Position numbers and translations under genes: made by a program
Notes under the pieces: model-generated
Databases searched by the model: none
Told to the model about the DNA's origin: nothing
What the model saw: only the letters and a program-made list of their open reading frames with translations
Origin: Naematelia aurantialba
Taxonomy: Eukaryota > Basidiomycota > Tremellomycetes > Tremellales > Naemateliaceae
Direction: 5' to 3'
Assembly (NCBI GenBank): GCA_021527695.1
Contig: JAKFAO010000005.1
Coordinates: 1,364,001 to 1,428,000 of the forward strand
DNA: 64,000 bases
Shown: positions 22,334 to 34,542 of the stretch, piece after piece
How the letters are laid out: every line of letters starts with the position of its first letter
Position numbering within the stretch: position 1 is the first letter of the stretch

Positions 22334-25300
22334 CTACAACGACCTAAACCCATTCTTCCTCTGCAAGATGGCGTCTCGTAGATTGTCTGCCCTCTTCTTC
22401 AGAGCCACGTCTGTCCCTTCCTCGGCATCGGCCGTGGCGGCGATCACCCTATCCAGCAGATTATACGGAATATATGCTGCGGCCGCTCTAGTCTTAGCCA
22501 GCAACTCTGGCGGTGTTGCCTGTGGAGAGAAAGAAAATGAGCGCTGACCCATAACAAACCAGGGAGACTTACATCTCTAAGCAACCGCGCACTCCACTCG
22601 ACAGCTTCGTCTATCCATCCCCATTTCAAGGCGGTGGATATCCAGCCTTCGGGATCTCTTGTCATTTCCCACTCGACCAACCAAGCAGGCATTTGCCACT
22701 TTGTGTTCTTGTCCCGATTCAGGCTAAAGAAGGTTTCGGCAACTACCTGGCGATACCGCCATTGCGTTTCTTTCGAGTCGTGCCGTGACAAGCTGACTTG
22801 GAGGTATCGCATTGCCAGAGCTGCCGGCGGTCCACGTAGGCGGGCGGTCACCGGAGAGGATGACAGGAAGGGTAACGACATATTGGGCGACCGCGACAGC
22901 TCGACAGCCCTGGTCGCCAGTGTCTGGAACAGGCCGCTCATGTCAACCTGCATCGTGACCGCCGATGATTGAGCGAGATCGTACATGCCTTGCTGAAAAA
23001 GCAGGCCGACGGTCTCATCTGGTGTCAAGGTAATGCCTAAATACAATCAGCTGAAGGTGGATCCAATATGATCACAAATGACTAACCGTGCTCTTGCAGG
23101 TCGGACAGATGAGGAGCTAATTGCAGCCTCGACAGAACTTGCGCGTACTCTAGCTGCATATCCGCCAGGGTGACAATGTCAACAGCACGCTTCCCAGGCT
23201 CATATTGGTCTTCTGGCACATATGCGGTGACTCTCCGACGTTTGACGCCCTAAAAGATTAGTCGAAGTTTCGACGTGAGACATTAACTCACTCGGATCGG
23301 TCGTACGGAAGGACTGGGCACGGATATCCAAGCGTTCCGCTTATCCACTAGGGTGAGCGCGTTGATGGCGGCAAGATAGCTCCTTGCTTGCATCGTCGCC
23401 AGCTCCAATCCAGAAACAGCCGACTTGAGGGTATTGCCCAATCTTCGCCCTTGTAGAAACATGGTTTGGGCAGCTGAGCCATCAGCAATGCCCAAGCGCT
23501 GATCTTACCTGTCCTATAGTCGCCTCGTGAGATGTGCCAAGAGTACAATACCTTGTAGTAATTGGGAAACCGAAGTGGATCAGAGTTTCTGGCCTTGAAG
23601 TCTAGGATCACTTCGACGTCCTTCTGGAAATCGATAAAACCAAGCGCGTTAAGCCGCCCGACTTCATTGGCCTCGCACATGATTGAGATGAGCTGTCCAA
23701 GAAAGTCTTGTTTCCTGGTACAAATATCAGCATCGATGGGAGACTGCAGGCGAAACTCACAAATCATGGTGGGGAGTATCGCAAAGAACAGAATAGGCAT
23801 CCTCATATGACTGTAAAGACAGATTGGCCAGGAAAATCTTTGTCCACATGTCCTTCATCTCGGGGTCCTTTGCTGGAGCAGACCGCAAAGCTAAGTGACC
23901 GAAGCGTATAACCGCAGCATCGAGGCCCTGTGTTTGGAAGATGCGAGTAACGTGACGCCAATACTTTGTCAAGGCATGTTCACCTGAACACGAAGGGAGA
24001 ATGACCTGAAGTGAGCCGTCTGCAATCTTGCGTCAGTGTCATCGGCGGTAAATCGGGGATACACTGACCTTTGATGCCTGCCGACGCTTGCTGTAGGAGA
24101 CTGATGGCTTGCTGCACACCGCCACCCGACAGGAACGCTCGACCTTGCACGTATGCCATGCCGGACGAGAGGGGATAAAGGTCCGTCATCTCCCCAGCCA
24201 GCATGGAGTGACCTGCTGTGAGAATGGACTTGGCCAAACTTGTATCGGACGCGCGAGATTCGAGCTCATTGAGAGAACGGGGGAGAAGATCCGACGACCC
24301 GAGGAATGACATGGATGCCTCCAGCACTGTGCTGATGGAATCGACGAAGCTTTTTTGTCGACATGGGTGAGCGAGCAGCGTATGGAGTAACGAGTAGCTG
24401 GGGTCTATGCCGTCTGAATCTTCCTTTTCTTGACCGTCTCTTGCCTTCAGGAGGCCTGCTCCATTCTCCAACCCCTCGTCAGTATCGATTACTTGCCGTC
24501 TTCCGCCACGGCCTCGGGCTCCACCCTCCTCTGCTGAGGATTCTGCAAGCCATTTGTACACACGCCAGCGATGGTACGCCACGAACGCACGGGCCAAGAT
24601 CTCCGCCAAGGCTTCAGCATTTTCGTCGTCCTCGTCAAAAACTTCCGGAGATTCGGCAAGCGTAAATATTGCCACAAACAAGATATTTCGTGCGACAGTA
24701 AACCGCGCCGAGATGATCTGTACAAGTGTCGAGGTGATGAGGGCATTTGCTTCGCCCGAGTTCCAAAGACCATCTGAAACCCAACCATCTAGGCTCATAT
24801 GATGATCAGCGACAACGTCAAGCGCATCGGATAGGCTTTTGATTCGGTCGGACAGATCGGCAAGGAGGCCGCGAGCGGAGGAGAACTCTTCCTCGCTCAG
24901 ACATGAGGATATGCAGGTCTCCCATATGGTCATAGCCAACCGTTCCGGAGGTTCTTCGAAGCCTTTCGCCAGAGAGCTATCGACAAACTTGGCGAATGCA
25001 TCCAGGCACATATCGCCTCCTTTCTCCACACGCTGTGTTGCAAGGACAGATGAAAAGAAGCCACCGGTTTCCGAGATCGTGAGGGTGCTGCTGCGTGCAC
25101 TTGGCGGTGCGAGCTGTGGATACAAGGGCCGGAGAGTCGATTCCGACAGGCTCTCAAATTCGTCCACTCCGATAGGCTGCGAACTGAACCTGACCACGAT
25201 GCCTGCCGTGTCTTCTGGAACGACCGCCATGAACCCTTCGCGCGAGTGGATTATGAGTTGAGCGTCAAGGTGTGAGGTGGAAACAGGCCAGCGTGCTTGC

Positions 25301-27030
25301 TTGTCCAGCTCTTTGACGGTGGCCCATACACTCAGCCATTCAAGCTTGAGCTTCTCCCTATAGGCGTCCACTTGAGGTGCCCCGGTTTGAGGGTCTAGCT
25401 GCATGGACAGGCCCGTCCCGACGACGGCATCGAGCTTTTGACGGAGTGAACTTGACGTAAGAGCTATATTCTGCTCAGGGAGTGAGTTTTGGATATACCG
25501 GTCGAGAGCAGTCGTCAAGCTCAAAGCAGAGAAGCGCCCGGGATGAAATAGATGAGAGAGGAAGATGCGTGGAATGTCATGATGATCGTAAAGATCCGCA
25601 GGATGTGGTGCTTCGAGCCCCAGCAGATTGTCAAAGTAGGCTGCATCGAATCGCTCGACATCAGTATTCCGATGCGCGGTTTGCCAGTCGTTCAACAGAG
25701 GCGAATCATGTCCGTGATGTGCCCGAGATGAGAACTGGAAGATGTCATCGATGCAGACCGATTCGCAAGTCAAGACACCGCTCTGGTCCCAGGTCGCCCA
25801 GATTTGTGAACCAGAGTCGATACCGTCCGCTTGTATTGGAGGAAGGATCTCGAAGCTGCGCAGCTCGGAACCAGCCGATGTTGAAGAAGCAACCCGTTCG
25901 CCGGCATAGGTGAGGTCACTGCCGTTGCTGGTAGCTCGATAGACGTAAAAGCAGCCACCGGCTGATGGGCTCAACGGAGTTGACAGAAAGACCACGAGGA
26001 GATGCGAATACTGGGAGGTCGGATGTGGGTGGTTGATAATGCGTATAAGAGGTACTGATGTCTCGGGTAGTGTCATAGAGGTCGAGGACGAGGAGGTTGG
26101 TGTAGAAGGCCCCCTAAGGACGATGTCTTGGGAGGAGCTCGCTGGGCGGACGTCTTGGGTCCGCAGAAGGGCTCCAGTGATCGAATTCCAGGTGCGCAGC
26201 TTGCGATCCCTTGAAAGCGTATAAGTGACGGGGAGTTCTCCCTCATCATCGTGGTTCGCAAAACTTATGATCTGCTCGGCAGAGCCAGTTCTCGAAAAGA
26301 GGGATCCTATACGTAATCGAGAAGTTGCTCGGTGATGGCTTGCAGTCCATATTCCTGGAATTGTCAGCTGCACCCTTCGACCTGTCGACGGTTTTTGGAG
26401 CTCACCTCCGTTTGAGCGCACGACCCTGACAATGCCACCATCTGCTCCGCCGAGTACAACCGTATACGGGTTGAGAACTGTCCATGCACCCAATCCTCCG
26501 CAAGCACTAAGCACCTCCTCTGGGATCGAAAACTCCTCGCACCACCCCTCGTCCCCTTTCACGGTGAAGACGAACCGGTCGCCAACGTCTATCTCGAAGT
26601 CGCCAAGCGAGAAGCTTAGACGGTAAACAAGATTATCCTCCGAGACAAGCAATATGTAGACCTTGCCTCGCTTGCGAGAGAGGACAATGCACTCGTCGAC
26701 GAGGGTACGAAGCGGACTCGGGAAGAAGACACGCAGCGTCGTGGAGCCGGAGCCGGACGCCTGCTTGGGCCGATCGGTGCTGACGGTCAGAGCAAAGTTC
26801 CTCAGCTCGAGACAGTATGCATTGTGTATTGATCGAGCGAGGATGCCGGTCGATGGATCATACGCTGTTGAGACCGCATGGTCCGGGTGCAGAGGGTCGC
26901 TGTAGACTGATGCGTTGGTTGGGAAAGGTCGCGAAGACGGGACGCGAAGCTCGGGGATGCTGTTGGGTATGGGAGGGGGAGGGGGATGATGGGCATGGAC
27001 GACTTGGTAGGGTATATATGTGCTGGGCAT
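22334..27030 (-). CDS. NUP120: Nucleoporin NUP120 / NUP160 family
   Basis: Large scaffold nucleoporin of the Y complex (Nup84/Nup107-160) on both faces of the nuclear pore. A long first coding block from ATG 27030 (MPSTYIPYQVVHAHHPPPPP) gives an N-terminal beta-propeller: TTLRVFFPSPLRTLVDECIV, NPYTVVLGGADGGIVRVVRS and VTYTLSRDRKLRTWNSITGA, the usual Nup120/160 blade. It is followed by a helical stretch with GFEEPPERLAMTIWETCISS. The C-terminal exons give FLANLSLQSYEDAYSVLCD, YYKVLYSWHISRGDYRT, LELATMQARSYLAAINALTL, RRRVTAYVPEDQYEPGKRAV, DIVTLADMQLEYAQVLSRLQ and ITLTPDETVGLLFQQGMYDL, an order typical of Nup160. The end is DAILQRKNGFRSL before TAG at 22334. Roughly 1,350-1,400 residues, about eight introns, mostly in the 3' half. 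Divergent from SSU72, 249 bp apart. Confidence 0.88.
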
Positions 27031-27279
27031 CTTGCTGACGACGACGCCCCTTTCTTGCTACCACTTCGCAGTCATTCGCCTCAGAGACTGCCTACTTGAG
27101 ATACTGTGTTGTGGTGCAAAGTCAAGGCGCGAGGGTGTGGAAATGTTGCACAGTCTCGAGTATGCCAGCCAAAGACTCGCGATTGACTTTCGAAGGAACG
27201 GAAGCAAATCTCGTCGCCTACAAAGTGCGTTCTATGGTGGCCTTTTGACTCTTTGCATAACATCACAGCGCCAGACCAG

Positions 27280-28750
27280 ATGGACCCACGACGGCGACCC
27301 AACTACGGCAACGCTGCTCCAGTTAGCCAATATACGCCGGGTCCATCAAATGGGGATCCACGAGTCCGGGTGCCTTCAGCCACGCAACCCCCCACCGACC
27401 CTCGTCTCCGACCGCAAGATCCTCGAAATCGCTATCGACCCGGTGCTGATCATCCTGCATACTCAACCCCCACACCTCCCCCAGCCCCCTATGTGGAGCC
27501 CGATTCCAAGGGCGCCGTCAACTCAGCGATCATCACTGACGGTGAGCCGGCACCGCCGCGAGCGAAGAATCGGCCGTTATTCTGCGTCGTCTGCGCAAGC
27601 AACAATGTACGGCAACTCTCGCTGTAGATGGCTATGAGTCGTGGCTGATATGGGCAGAACCGGTCGATGGAGGCACATATGGTTCTCAGCAAGAACTCAT
27701 TTCGGGTCGTATCGGCTGGAACAGGTTCGGCCGTCCGCCTGCCTGGGCCAGCGGTAGACAAACCTAACGTTTACCGGTTTGGCACGCCGTACGACGAGAT
27801 CTACCGGGACCTGGAGGCGAAGGATCGAGGTTTGTGAGTTTGGCTCTTACGTTTGGTCAAGACGTTAGGGCGTGATGAAATCGATGTGGTTGGGGTGGAC
27901 AACGCTGACTTGCACCGCAGATATACTCGGAACGGCTTGTTACCCATGTTAGACCGTAACCGAAGGGTCAAGGCAGCGCCTGAAAAGTGGCAGGAGCAGA
28001 AAGCAGTGCTAGCCGACGTTGTTATTACATGCGAAGAGCGGTGTTTCGATGCCGTCTGCGATGGTGCGTCTTGTCTCCTCTCCTCTCTCATACTCCTGTG
28101 CCAGGACACCTTTCCCTCTAGTCACTCTTCCCATTTGCACACACTTCCGGCTGGCTTCCGTGGCCATCTCGCTCAATTGCTTTTTTCGGCATCTGCCTGG
28201 ATGGATTCGCGCTGACAAGGCCGTAGACTTGATGGCTAGGGGAGGCGAATACAACCGCCCGATCCATATAATCAATCTTGATATCAAGGATAATCCGGAA
28301 GAAGCGCACATCGCTGGGCAGTCGATCCTCGAACTTGCTACGGCCGTGAGCCCTGCTCGTCTCTCCCCTTCTCCTCTTCTTCTTCCTTCTTTCTTCCTTT
28401 CTGATTCCTTCCTTCCTTCCTTCTCTTGAGCTTCCTTCCTTCATTCTTTCTCTTGAGCTTCCTTTCTTCCTTTCTTCCTTCCTGCTTCCTTCCTTCGTCC
28501 CTTCCATGCTATGTTTTTGCCTCATCTTCCTCCTCTCTTCCTCTTGCTGTCTCTTTCCTGTCTGTCTACTATTGTCTCCATCGTCATAGCGATTCTTCAC
28601 CGAGGGCGTCCAACGAGGTTCGTGTAAAGAAACCACTAACTCGACTAGATTGAGCAGACCAACGACCTGGATACCGAGATTGAGCAAATCCTCCTCACCC
28701 ACGCCGACAAACACCCTCACACCCTGCTTCACACCGTTGCATTCTTCTGA
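27280..28750 (+). CDS. SSU72: RNA polymerase II CTD phosphatase SSU72
   Basis: Cysteine phosphatase that removes Ser5/Ser7 phosphate from the Pol II CTD and is a subunit of the cleavage/polyadenylation factor. The active-site loop is [15 protein letters not shown]: nucleophile Cys (about residue 105), five residues, then Arg-Ser, the C-x5-R-S signature. The intron 27607-27657 splits this loop between its second and third Asn. Downstream exons read [85 protein letters not shown] and finally [20 protein letters not shown], ending HTVAFF. The family normally has about 200 residues with the Cys near position 12. Here a Pro/Arg-rich extension of about 95 residues precedes it. One of the last introns, about 310 nt, is filled with a CTTCC repeat. 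Confidence 0.95.
28366..28505 (+). repeat. Pyrimidine (CTTCCTTC)n repeat in SSU72 intron
   Basis: C/T-only tracts of CTTCCTTCC-like units interrupted by TCTTGAGCTTCC lie between a gtgagc donor near 28347 and the tag acceptor near 28649. Confidence 0.85.
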
Positions 28751-28920
28751 CCACCTATTCGATACTCATTCGAGACTTGGATGCTCGAGTCAAGTCTCAA
28801 GTCTCACTTCCCATGCTCGGCCATACTTCCCATTCACGCCAGACTTCCCGTCTTTCCTGTGCAGTGCGCGTACATCGTATAATGCAAGGTCGTTAAATGC
28901 ATAAAGGCAGTACAATTACA

Positions 28921-29115
28921 ATCGTCTCGATCAACAATCAATGAACAATGCAAATCTGGATGAACAATTATGAACACTACGTGATATGGTATGGGCCAGG
29001 ACTGATGATGAACAATGACGAATGAACGATGAGGTATGAACTATAAACCGTGAGCTATGGACAATGAACAATACACAATGAACAGGACACAATGAACAAT
29101 GCTAGACAATGAATG
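28921..29115. repeat. ATGAACAATG short-word repeat in convergent intergenic DNA
   Basis: About a dozen degenerate copies of (A)CAATGAACAATG scattered over 190 bp in the gap between SSU72 and the Sec7 gene, which are convergent. Confidence 0.7.
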
Positions 29116-29191
29116 GATTCTGTGGTTAACCAACCCTCGCCTCGTTACTTCTCATCCTATCCGTTCGTACGCCGAACCCATCCAACCCCCA

Positions 29192-29338
29192 GCTACATCC
29201 TCCACCGTAGCTACACCCTTCCACCGTAGCTACACCCTTCCACCGTAGCTACACCGTTCAGCCGTAGCTACACCTTCTTCCACCTTCGCTACACTCTTCC
29301 ACCTTCGCTACACCTTCAACCTGCAGCTACACTCTTCC
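29192..29338. repeat. 18-20 bp minisatellite CTACACCCTTCCACCGTAG
   Basis: Seven to eight copies of CTACA(C)CCTTCCACC(G/T)(T/C)AG in tandem. The last copies overlap the final codons and stop of the Sec7 gene (TAG at 29327-29329), so most of it is 3' UTR or intergenic. Confidence 0.85.
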
Positions 29339-32300
29339 GCCTCTCATGCTCGCCATCCTCCCTAAACTGCTGACTGGCGTTGCCGCCCCCGCCCGACTCG
29401 CAGACCTGGGCATCGTCGTCCCCGTGGGTGTAGGCATCGTCGTTGACGTTGACGACATCATCGCGCTCATAGGCGACACCATCCCGCCCGTCGGCGTCGG
29501 CGTCATCGCCGTCGCCATCGCCGTCGCAGTCGTGGAGATCTTCAACGACGTTCCGCCTGTCGCCTCTTCCACGCCAGACTGGAGTAACTCCAACAAACCA
29601 GGCAACAGGCTGTTCTGCCTGCAGACCAAGACGAGTTTCTTCCCGTTCTCAATATCGACCAGCCCCTCCTCCTTTGTGCTCGTCAACACTGGCCTACTAG
29701 CGTGTAATGGACCTAGCGCTTCTTCGCCCTTGCCCATATGCAGCGGGTACGCTTTCGACACGCTTCCTGAACGAGCGTGTCGGTGTTTAGATGTATCTCG
29801 GTCTCGGTCTCGGTCTCGCGGATCGTACGCGCTTTCGGGCGGGGGTATGAGCGCGTCACGCAGGACTTGCAGCGACACGGCCGCGGCAGCGCGGCGGATA
29901 AAGCCGCGCGTATCCGAGGGAGGCGGCATCGGAGCCGACGTGGCTGTGCGAGCAAGAAATATTTGGCGGGAGAGGGCCTGAGTCCACTTGCCGCGTGTCT
30001 GAGCGTCGTTGACTGAGAAGCAGTACTTGCGCTTCAAGCCGAGATGCGATACAAACGCCACTTGAAACGTATGTTTCATGAACGCGCGCTCCACGACAAC
30101 CGCACGACCACTTCCCAGACCACCATACAACGCACTTGACATCAGCTGGCTATCGGAGTTCAGGGCTTACGCATTGTGGCCGATCCTATCAAAGAGTATC
30201 ATCTTTGCGCCCAAGCTCTTGCCCCTGACCCTAAACTTCTGCTCCTTCGTCCTGGAAAAGTCAAGCAGGGGAGGGTCAAATTCTAGTCCGTGCCCCAGGA
30301 GTCTCACGCCAAAATTGTCATCGGGCGCAGGGAGTGAGATATCGATCCAGTCAGACCACGTATCGTATGTCAATGTTGTCGACGCTTTCATTGTTGTGAC
30401 AGCGACCTGTCTCTGTAGCTTCTGCCCCTCTAGCGCTTGGAGGATCGGAGTCGCTCTGACCGATGCATATACCTCGGCGAGGAGGCCTTCGGGAACAAGC
30501 TTGCGTGGATCTTTCGAGCGGAAGGCCGAGATGAAGACTTGCGGTGTGACGGCGCTGTTGAGAAGGGCAAAGCCGTACATTCCGTATAAAGAGTCGTTCA
30601 GATGCATGATAGAGAACACGAGCTCGGTGGCAAGATTCCGATCGAATGTGATGCGATGAGCGTTGGCATGGACATACCGGTGCGCAAAGCCGGTCAGAAG
30701 CGTCTCCGAGCCCATTGGATCGGTGGGAAGTCTCACGGCCAGCAGGAACATGCGTAGCGCTTCATCAATCCGGATACCGACAAAGTTGAAGCGATCGATA
30801 AACGACCTCATCAGTTTCTCGTTGCTCGATAGGAGCGCTCCGAGCATGATCTTGTCCAGCTCGGGCGTCCTGAAGATCAGCGACGCGAGTAATGAATGAT
30901 CAATCTTCGTTTCCCTCCGCTCCACGAGGTGCTTGCAAGCCGCAACTGGATCTAAGGCGAATTGTCCAATAAAGCTGCTGAAGTACGGGGGCCGTGGCTC
31001 TGGGGTGGTGTCAGGTTCCCCAGTATCCAGCATTCCCAGTTTGTCGAGTGAGACGACAGACTTGACGAGGAATTTATTGTCAAGTGTCGCTATCACGCTA
31101 GTCGTAAAGAGCGGTTTAGTGACCACGAGGATATCGTTGAACAAGAATAAGAAGCGGTCTTTCGCCGTCTACCTGTCAGATGACCCACTGATGTGGCTAC
31201 TCACGTTGGCGTTGACGACCTGTAGCACCTGGGTCGATAAGAGAAGCTTCCTTGGTGGATCGTCAAGTATCTCTGGCCTTGCTGGGTCGCTTGTGGACAG
31301 AGCAAGGAGGTTGTCTATTCGCTTCAGGATCTCCACAGACTTGGGTGGAAGTTTCTCCTCCTGCTCCTCGACAAGTGGGCTGGCCGTATCAAGGCGAGTC
31401 GCGTTTGTGAAACGCGTAAAGCGACTTCCTTCCTCGCTGACTTCAGGAACCACCGACACAGTAGGAGAGCCGGAGCGATGCCGAGGTTTAGCAGATGGAG
31501 GAGGTGGAGCTGCGAATGGATCCGACTCGAAACCCTCTTCTGAAGTTTTCCGCGAGTCGTCGGGGTTGCTGCTCTTTCGCGACATAATACTGCCGGAGGA
31601 GCGGGGCGACACCTGCTGACCCAAAGCCTTCGCAAGCCAACTGCGTTTTGACACACTGTCGTCGGATGCCCTACGAGACTCGAGCGAGGTTGGCAGCGGT
31701 AGTGAATAAGTAGAGTCAACTGGTGTTGGCTGCACGCGCTGCTGGGACGGGACGGCCGAATCTGACGTCTGTTGGATGAGTTTGGGGGGTTGGCCATGTT
31801 CAAGGTGAGCGATGCCTGGGAAAGGAGATAGCTTGGAACTGTGGATACGGGGATCGTTGGGGTCGGCGCGAGGGATCAACGAAGGTGCCGTAGCTTCCGC
31901 TGCGAGCTGGTGCTGGAGGAGGATGCTGTTCGCAGACGCCTCAACGGGCATCGAAGGGGACAGGGAGGTGAGACTGGGCTGATGCTTGATGTGCTCGCCA
32001 TGGGTCCCCTTGGGGAGTTGGCTGGGCGAGAGGGAGCTTTCGGATGCTCGTCGGCTGAATGATGAGATAGCGAAACCCTTAGGGCTGGTAGGCGGTGAAG
32101 TGATCGAGCTGGCAACGCTACTTCGGCTGTGTGACTTCTTACGTATAGCGGACCAGTTGCGTCCTAGTTTGGCGGAAATCGAGCCAGATTTGATTTGATA
32201 ATGGACGTCGGACGGCACTTCTCGGTCATTGAGGCCACCAACTTCCTCCCATGACATGACGCTGCTTCGTGTGGATACCCCAGGAGGGGTGAGGTGGTCA

Positions 32301-33939
32301 TTTTCATGCCCGTTCTGCCTCAGCTGAGGAGATACGTCGAGCGAGGATTCTGTTGTCAGCTCAACAGGGTGCTACACTCACGATGCCCGCTGTGAGCCGG
32401 TGTACCCCATTCACTTGCTCCATTCTCTTCTACGCCCAAGGGGAAGCTACCTTGATGAGGGGCTCCCGAAGCGCTGGGCTCGGGCCCGACCACGAACATC
32501 ATCGATTGTAGGGCGTCGCTCGACATGGAGGATTCAGCACCAGGAGACTGGCCCTTGACAGTGTCCTCCGTAGACGTCGAAGCGTGCGGGGCGTGCCTTG
32601 TTGGAGTGACAAATAGTGGACGAGGGGGATCGAGTGGCAGAGAAGCAGGGTGGAATGGCGTTGGCTCCTCAAGTCGAGGAAGGATTTCGGGTGCTGTCCC
32701 TACAGCACCTCGAGCAGTACGACTGGATAAGGAACGGCGTAGATGCGCGTCGTATTCGAACGGCTCGGCGTTGGAACGGGTTGTATTCCGAGATGTTGGC
32801 CGATCTGGATTGAGCATATCGACGTCTTGTGGAGGGGTGAAGGCGCGACGTGGCGGATCGGGTGGAGAACTACGATTGACTACGGGTATGATGCGTTCCT
32901 CCTCCGCTTCTTCTTCATCATCATTCTCATCATCTTGGCCTGATGCGCTTTCATCCACTCCAACACTGCGCCGTTGTTGCCACAGTGCTCGCACTTCCAG
33001 TTCCTCCTGTTGTCGAGCTGCTCGCCGTTCAGCCAGACGCTCGACCATCCTTCGGCCAACAGCGCTCCGCCGTTCCTCGCCCATGTTTGAAGACGACACT
33101 GTGAAGCTCCTCTGAAGGCTCGGCTTGGGATCCAGCGCTGCTGGATCCGGGGTCAGGGGTGCTGCATGCACAGCCAACGCGCGGGGTGCGCCTAGCGAAT
33201 CTGCACGCTGAAGGGTGGGCCGAATCTGTGCGATTTGGATCTGTGCGCTCTGGATGACATGATCTTCGTCTGACGGCGTATTGTGACCTCCGGTGAGCTT
33301 GGACATGGCCTTGGCTCGCGCTGCCGCCGAATTGGATCGTTGAAGGTCCCGTAAATCGCCCAAGCTCGGCAGTGGACTGGGTGTATTTCTGCCCTGGCTC
33401 AGGATCGGGCCGATGGGGCCGAGACCGATGGGTGAGAGTGACGGGACATACGAGTGCGAGAGGTGCATGGCCCAGTCTGGCGTGGGCGACGGGGAGGTAG
33501 ACACATAGTACGGCGACGAGCTGACCATGTGGGGCGGTGTTGGGATATGGAAGGAAGATGAGCCCGAGGCGGTGCGCGACATGGACGTGCCCATCGTGCG
33601 GTATAGAGAGGTATGGTCAAACCCCGGCGCGACGGGGGACGGCGACAGCACCTCCTCGGCACCATAGCTTGGCGAGATGTCGGGGGCGGAAGGACCCGCT
33701 TCTATCGAAGGCAGGATTGGTGTGGCCTGTGCGCCCTGTACGTCCTGTGCTGATGCTGCACTTGCAGCTGCATGCTGCAGCTCTGGGAGGTTTGGGCGCC
33801 GGCCATCTCGCTGTCTTGGTAGGGAAGCAGCGCGCTTCAGCTTCGCCACAGCTTGCGACCGCACCTCGGCGGGTGTCTGTGGCGACGTCGGACGTGATGA
33901 TGGCTTTGAGGCGTGGTATCGCGTGGGAGACGCCGACAT
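29327..33939 (-). CDS. Arf guanine-nucleotide exchange factor, PH-Sec7-PH (SYT1-like)
   Basis: Sec7 proteins load GTP on Arf GTPases at Golgi or plasma membrane. The chosen ATG at 33939 begins MSASPTRYHASKPSSRP; the open frame upstream has no ATG. About 850 residues of Ser/Pro-rich, probably phosphorylated, disordered sequence come first, with a KRSWLAKALGQQ segment. Then a first PH-like strand set (RKLLLSTQVLQVVNAN, a 36-nt intron, TAKDRFLFLFNDILVVTKPL), the Sec7 domain (GIRIDEALRMFLLAVRLPTD to FSIMHLNDSLYGMYGFALL), and a C-terminal PH domain (RAFMKHTFQVAFVSHL, YCFSVNDAQTRGKWTQAL). In the catalytic loop, FRLPGEAQ of active Sec7 domains is VRLPTDPM here, so Glu is replaced by Asp. The tail is Met/Thr/Pro-rich. 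The domain order fits fungal SYT1-type GEFs; target Arf unknown. Confidence 0.87.
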
Positions 33940-34542
33940 TGGATGGGGCCAGTGGGCAAGGAGACTCAGCTGTTGGTAAGAGCAGCTCAAGCTGACCTAG
34001 CTGACTGGACAAGGTCTGTTGAGACGAGGAGAACGAGGCATTGCTGGTGGTGATAGAACACAAAAATGTGATGATGGTCGTCAACGTTGAGATGTCGCGA
34101 CGAGCGTTTGGAACGTTCAGGCACGTTGTCGCCCTCGGGTCTTGTTTTTTTTTACGGGGTCGACAGTCCAAGGCTATTTTTTTTATTTTGGGATATGCCC
34201 ATGCATTCTCGGCGACAATCAGCTTCAGGCGGACACACAGACAACAGCTGCGGAGCACAAAAGAGGGACATGGGATGGAGGACGGAGCAAAGGATACTTG
34301 GGAGCATCTCGGCCTCATTCGCTGCCCAGGTCTGACTTTGACATGCCCTGCACTTCAAAGCACAAAGCCTGGTGATCGTGCAGGACATCGCTCTCGGTCC
34401 GTTGAAAAGTATCAACATTCAAGCTGCATGGACTGGTCTCGCCCGCTATCAAACACATCGCAATAGTATCTTCGCTCAACCGTCAAACGCGGTCAGACGA
34501 CCTCAGTGGACTTTCTCGTCGCACTTCGACTGATGCTGTCGC
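33940..34542. other. Upstream region of the Sec7 gene
   Basis: About 600 bp between the Sec7 start codon and the 3' end of the secreted-protein gene, both on the minus strand. It has two poly-T runs around 34145-34153 and 34179-34192 (poly-A on the gene strand). No supported coding frame. Confidence 0.35.

Noticed and set aside
32525..33115. Plus-strand frames across the Sec7 gene's first exon
   Set aside because: The minus-strand exon is continuous with conserved downstream domains; the plus frames have no recognisable content.
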